Assembly: GCA_023434265.1 (NCBI GenBank)
Contig: JAEYTA010000014.1
Coordinates: forward strand, 1-6,150
DNA: 6,150 nucleotides
Direction of reading: 5' to 3'
Source of the DNA: Pseudomonadota bacterium
GTDB lineage: Bacteria; Pseudomonadota; Alphaproteobacteria; Caulobacterales; Caulobacteraceae
A model generated the notes under the pieces. That model was given only the letters and a program-made list of their open reading frames with translations, did no database searches and had not been told where the DNA came from. Below are positions 4,328 to 6,150 of this stretch, piece by piece (position 1 is the first letter of the stretch; every line of letters starts with the position of its first letter). The position numbers and the translations under genes are program-made.

Positions 4328-5193
4328 GTCCGGGCCGTTCCTCCGGGCCGTCGCGCCTGGCCACCTACTTCCACGTCCACCTTGTCTCGGACTCCACCGG
4401 CGAGACCCTCAACGCCATGGCCAAGGCCGTGGTCGCCCGCTTCGACGGGGTCATCCCGATCGAGCACATCTACGCCCTGGTCCGGTCCGAACGGCAGATG
4501 GAGCGGGTGCTGGAGGAGATCGCCTCGGCTCCCGGGGTGGTGCTGCACACCCTCGTCGACCGCGAACTGCGCGAACAGCTGGAAGAGGGTTGCCGCCGCC
4601 TCGACATGCCCCAGATCGCGGCGCTGGATCCGCTTGTCGGGGCCCTGTCGCGCTATCTCGGCGCGGCCCTGTCGACGCGGGTCGGGGCCCAGCACGCGCT
4701 GGACACCGACTATTTCAACCGTATCGCCGCGCTCGATTTCGCCATGGCCCATGACGACGGCCAGGGAACGACGCAGCAGCTGGAGACCGCCGACGTGGTG
4801 CTGTGCGGGGTCAGCCGGACGTCCAAGACGCCGACCTGCATCTATCTGGCCCACCGCGGCATCCGCGCCGCCAATGTGCCGCTGGTGCCCGGCCAGGAGG
4901 ACGGCGAACGCCTGACGCAGCTGAGGAATCCGCTGGTCATCGGCCTGACGGTCTCGCCGGACCGGCTGGTGCAGATTCGCAAAAACCGCCTGGACGGCCT
5001 GAACGCCCATCGCGCCAGCGCCTATGTCGACCACGACGCCGTGCGCGAGGAGACGGTCAAGGCGCGCCGTCTGTTCGAACGCCGCGGCTGGCCGGTCATC
5101 GACGTCACCCGGCGCTCGGTCGAGGAGACCGCGGCGGCGATCATCAATGTGCTCAACGAGAAGCGCACCCAGCGGGTGGGGGCGGCGTGGTGA
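4324..5193 (+). CDS. ppsR: DUF299 bifunctional kinase/pyrophosphorylase (PEP synthase or PPDK regulatory protein)
   Basis: 289 residues, the size of the family. These cytoplasmic proteins switch pyruvate-to-PEP enzymes off by ADP-dependent phosphorylation of a Thr and on by Pi-dependent dephosphorylation. Signatures are HLVSDSTGET (19-28), DYFNRIAALDFAMAHDDG (129-146) and the P-loop-like GVSRTSKTP (162-170) followed by CIYLA. The C-terminal RSVEETAAAIINVL segment is also typical. Whether the target is PEP synthase or pyruvate phosphate dikinase cannot be told from this window; many alphaproteobacteria have the dikinase. An in-frame ATG at 4150 would add 58 Arg/Pro-rich residues unlike the family, so 4324 is chosen: the conserved region begins a few residues later. 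The Rickettsia homologue RP001 and the Caulobacter one also flank the origin. Its stop overlaps the maf GTG start. Confidence 0.93.
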   Translation: MSPGRSSGPSRLATYFHVHLVSDSTGETLNAMAKAVVARFDGVIPIEHIYALVRSERQMERVLEEIASAPGVVLHTLVDRELREQLEEGCRRLDMPQIAALDPLVGALSRYLGAALSTRVGAQHALDTDYFNRIAALDFAMAHDDGQGTTQQLETADVVLCGVSRTSKTPTCIYLAHRGIRAANVPLVPGQEDGERLTQLRNPLVIGLTVSPDRLVQIRKNRLDGLNAHRASAYVDHDAVREETVKARRLFERRGWPVIDVTRRSVEETAAAIINVLNEKRTQRVGAAW

Positions 5194-5792
5194 GCGGGTC
5201 CGGCGAACGGCTGGTGCTGGCCTCGAAGAGCGCCGCGCGGCGGGCCATGCTGGAGGGCGCCGGCGTGCCCTTCTCGGTCCAGGTCGCGGAGGTCGACGAG
5301 GACGCGGTCAAGGCCGCCCATGACCCGGTCGACGCCGCCGGGCTGGCGGAGGAGCTGGCGCGGGTGAAGGCGCTGGCGGTGTCGCGTCGCGATCCGGAGG
5401 CCTGGGTGCTGGGGGCCGACCAGACCCTGGCCTTCGCCGGCGGGCTGGTGTCCAAGGCCGGGTCCTTGGCCGAGGCGCGGGCGCGGCTGTCGGACATGCG
5501 CGGCCGGACCCACCAGTTGCATTCCGGCGCGGCGCTGGCCCGCAACGGCCAGGTCGTCTGGTCCGGGGTCGACACCGCGACGATGCGGGTGCGGGCCTTC
5601 TCCGACGCCTTCCTCGACGCCTACCTGGCTGCCGAGGGAGACGGTCTGCTGGCCTGCGTCGGCGCCTACCGGCTCGAAGGCATGGGCGCGCAGCTGTTCG
5701 AGGCGGTGGAGGGCGACTACTTCACCGTCCTCGGCATGCCGCTGTGGCCGGTGCTGGCCGAGCTGCGCCGGGCGGGGGTTCTGACGACATGA
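5190..5792 (+). CDS. maf: Maf-family nucleoside triphosphate pyrophosphatase
   Basis: 200 residues, normal for Maf/HAM1-like pyrophosphatases, which hydrolyse selected NTPs (dTTP/UTP or m7GTP, depending on subfamily) to NMP and PPi, probably as house-cleaning. Visible motifs are LVLASKSAARRAML (8-21, canonical ASxSPRR with Ala for Pro), VLGADQTL (73-80) with catalytic Asp77, Lys89 in a GLVSKAG loop where most members have a KP pair, GRTHQLHSG (105-113), and the C-terminal GAYRLEGMGAQLFE...GDYFTVLGMPL block. The GADQ form leans towards the YceF side of the family, but substrate cannot be assigned safely. GTG at 5190 is preferred because it overlaps the ppsR stop as GTGA; GTG at 5187 is equally in frame. 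The stop overlaps the aroE start. An open frame runs back to 4803 but only as a shadow of ppsR. Confidence 0.94.
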   Translation: MSGSGERLVLASKSAARRAMLEGAGVPFSVQVAEVDEDAVKAAHDPVDAAGLAEELARVKALAVSRRDPEAWVLGADQTLAFAGGLVSKAGSLAEARARLSDMRGRTHQLHSGAALARNGQVVWSGVDTATMRVRAFSDAFLDAYLAAEGDGLLACVGAYRLEGMGAQLFEAVEGDYFTVLGMPLWPVLAELRRAGVLTT

Positions 5793-6150
5793 CGACGCTC
5801 GCGGGCGTGGCGGGCCGGCCGATCGGCCATTCGCTGAGCCCGGCGATCCATCGGGCGTGGATCGCCGCTGCGGGGCTGCGGGCCGACTACCGCGCCTTTG
5901 AACCGGACGACGAAGCGGCCTTCGACCGCCTGCTCGAGCGCGGCCGGGCGGGCGAGCTGCGCGGGCTGAACGTCACCGCCCCCTACAAGGAACTGGCGCT
6001 GGCGCGCGCCGACGAGGCGTCCGCGACCGCCCGGCGCTGCGGCTCCGCCAACCTGCTTCTGTTCGAGGCCGGCCGCATCCGCGCCGACAGCACCGACGGC
6101 GCCGGGCTGCTGGCGGCGCTGGCGGAGCAGGCGCCCGGGCTGCGCCTGGC
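5789..6150 (+). CDS. aroE: Shikimate dehydrogenase, N-terminal part (3' end cut by window edge)
   Basis: 120 full codons are present and the frame runs off the window. The enzyme reduces 3-dehydroshikimate to shikimate with NADPH in aromatic amino acid synthesis. The N-terminal substrate domain is clear: GVAGRPIGHSLSPAIH (6-21) with the Ser-Leu-Ser shikimate-binding motif, GLNVTAPYK (59-67) with catalytic Lys67, CGSANLL (84-90) matching GAVNTL with Asn88 kept, and DSTDGAG (100-106) matching NTDG with catalytic Asp103 but Ser in place of the usual Asn. The NADP-binding domain lies outside the window. The ATG at 5789 overlaps the maf stop as ATGA, so ppsR, maf and aroE look like one operon. In Caulobacter-like genomes coaE and dnaQ would be expected next. 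Confidence 0.95.
   Translation, partial: MTTLAGVAGRPIGHSLSPAIHRAWIAAAGLRADYRAFEPDDEAAFDRLLERGRAGELRGLNVTAPYKELALARADEASATARRCGSANLLLFEAGRIRADSTDGAGLLAALAEQAPGLRL

Larger units (their letters stand above)
4000..4330. promoter_or_regulatory. Cluster of six GANTC (CcrM methylation) sites
   Basis: GANTC occurs at 4000-4004, 4130-4134, 4176-4180, 4247-4251, 4294-4298 and 4326-4330. By eye only nine other sites occur in the rest of the window (509, 702, 796, 945, 2657, 3126, 4390, 4926 and 4974). CcrM methylates GANTC late in the cell cycle in many alphaproteobacteria, and Caulobacter Cori is also rich in these sites. The site at 4294 lies over the ribosome site before the short leader frame, and the one at 4326 overlaps the ppsR start, so methylation state might also affect ppsR expression. 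Confidence 0.7.

Noticed and set aside
3909..4754. Plus-strand open frame crossing the gap into ppsR
   Set aside because: Low-complexity Pro/Arg translation, and its second half is an out-of-frame reading of ppsR.
1..6150. CRISPR arrays, insertion sequences, tRNA or rRNA genes
   Set aside because: No regularly spaced repeats, transposase-like frames, terminal inverted repeats or RNA gene signatures were seen.

Overview
The window looks like GC-rich (about 70%) alphaproteobacterial chromosome. It most resembles the origin neighbourhood of Caulobacterales (Caulobacter/Brevundimonas-like). The gene order rho - (lipoprotein) - hemJ - hemH - hemE - long gap - DUF299 kinase (ppsR/RP001-type) - maf - aroE, with every gene pointing away from the gap, matches the cluster known around the Caulobacter crescentus origin Cori, part of which is also conserved in Rickettsia. 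Species cannot be fixed from this sequence alone.

Left arm, minus strand (read from about 3828 down to 1): hemE, hemH, hemJ and a small lipoprotein gene follow one another with 4-base stop/start overlaps. They form one tightly coupled haem-synthesis operon: uroporphyrinogen decarboxylase, ferrochelatase with a C-terminal Cys motif typical of [2Fe-2S] ferrochelatases, and HemJ-type protoporphyrinogen oxidase. The lipoprotein gene is clearly lower in GC than its neighbours. After a 214-base gap with a plausible promoter comes the 5' part of rho, cut by the window edge before its ATP-binding P-loop.

Middle (3829-4323): 495 bases without a convincing gene, the best candidate for the chromosomal replication origin. 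It holds a good CtrA box (CTAA-N7-TTAA), six GANTC (CcrM) sites packed into 331 bases against nine in the rest of the window, one AT-rich island flanked by inverted arms, a perfect 14-base palindrome, and several degenerate DnaA-like boxes. No consensus TTATCCACA box is present, in line with the weak DnaA sites described for Caulobacter.

Right arm, plus strand: the ppsR-type kinase/pyrophosphorylase, maf and aroE (cut by the window end) overlap by 4 bases each. A seven-codon reading frame with a good ribosome site ends on the ppsR start codon and may couple its translation.

The most interesting part is the origin-like gap and its layered regulatory sites. The genes themselves are recognisable families; no wholly new protein system was seen.
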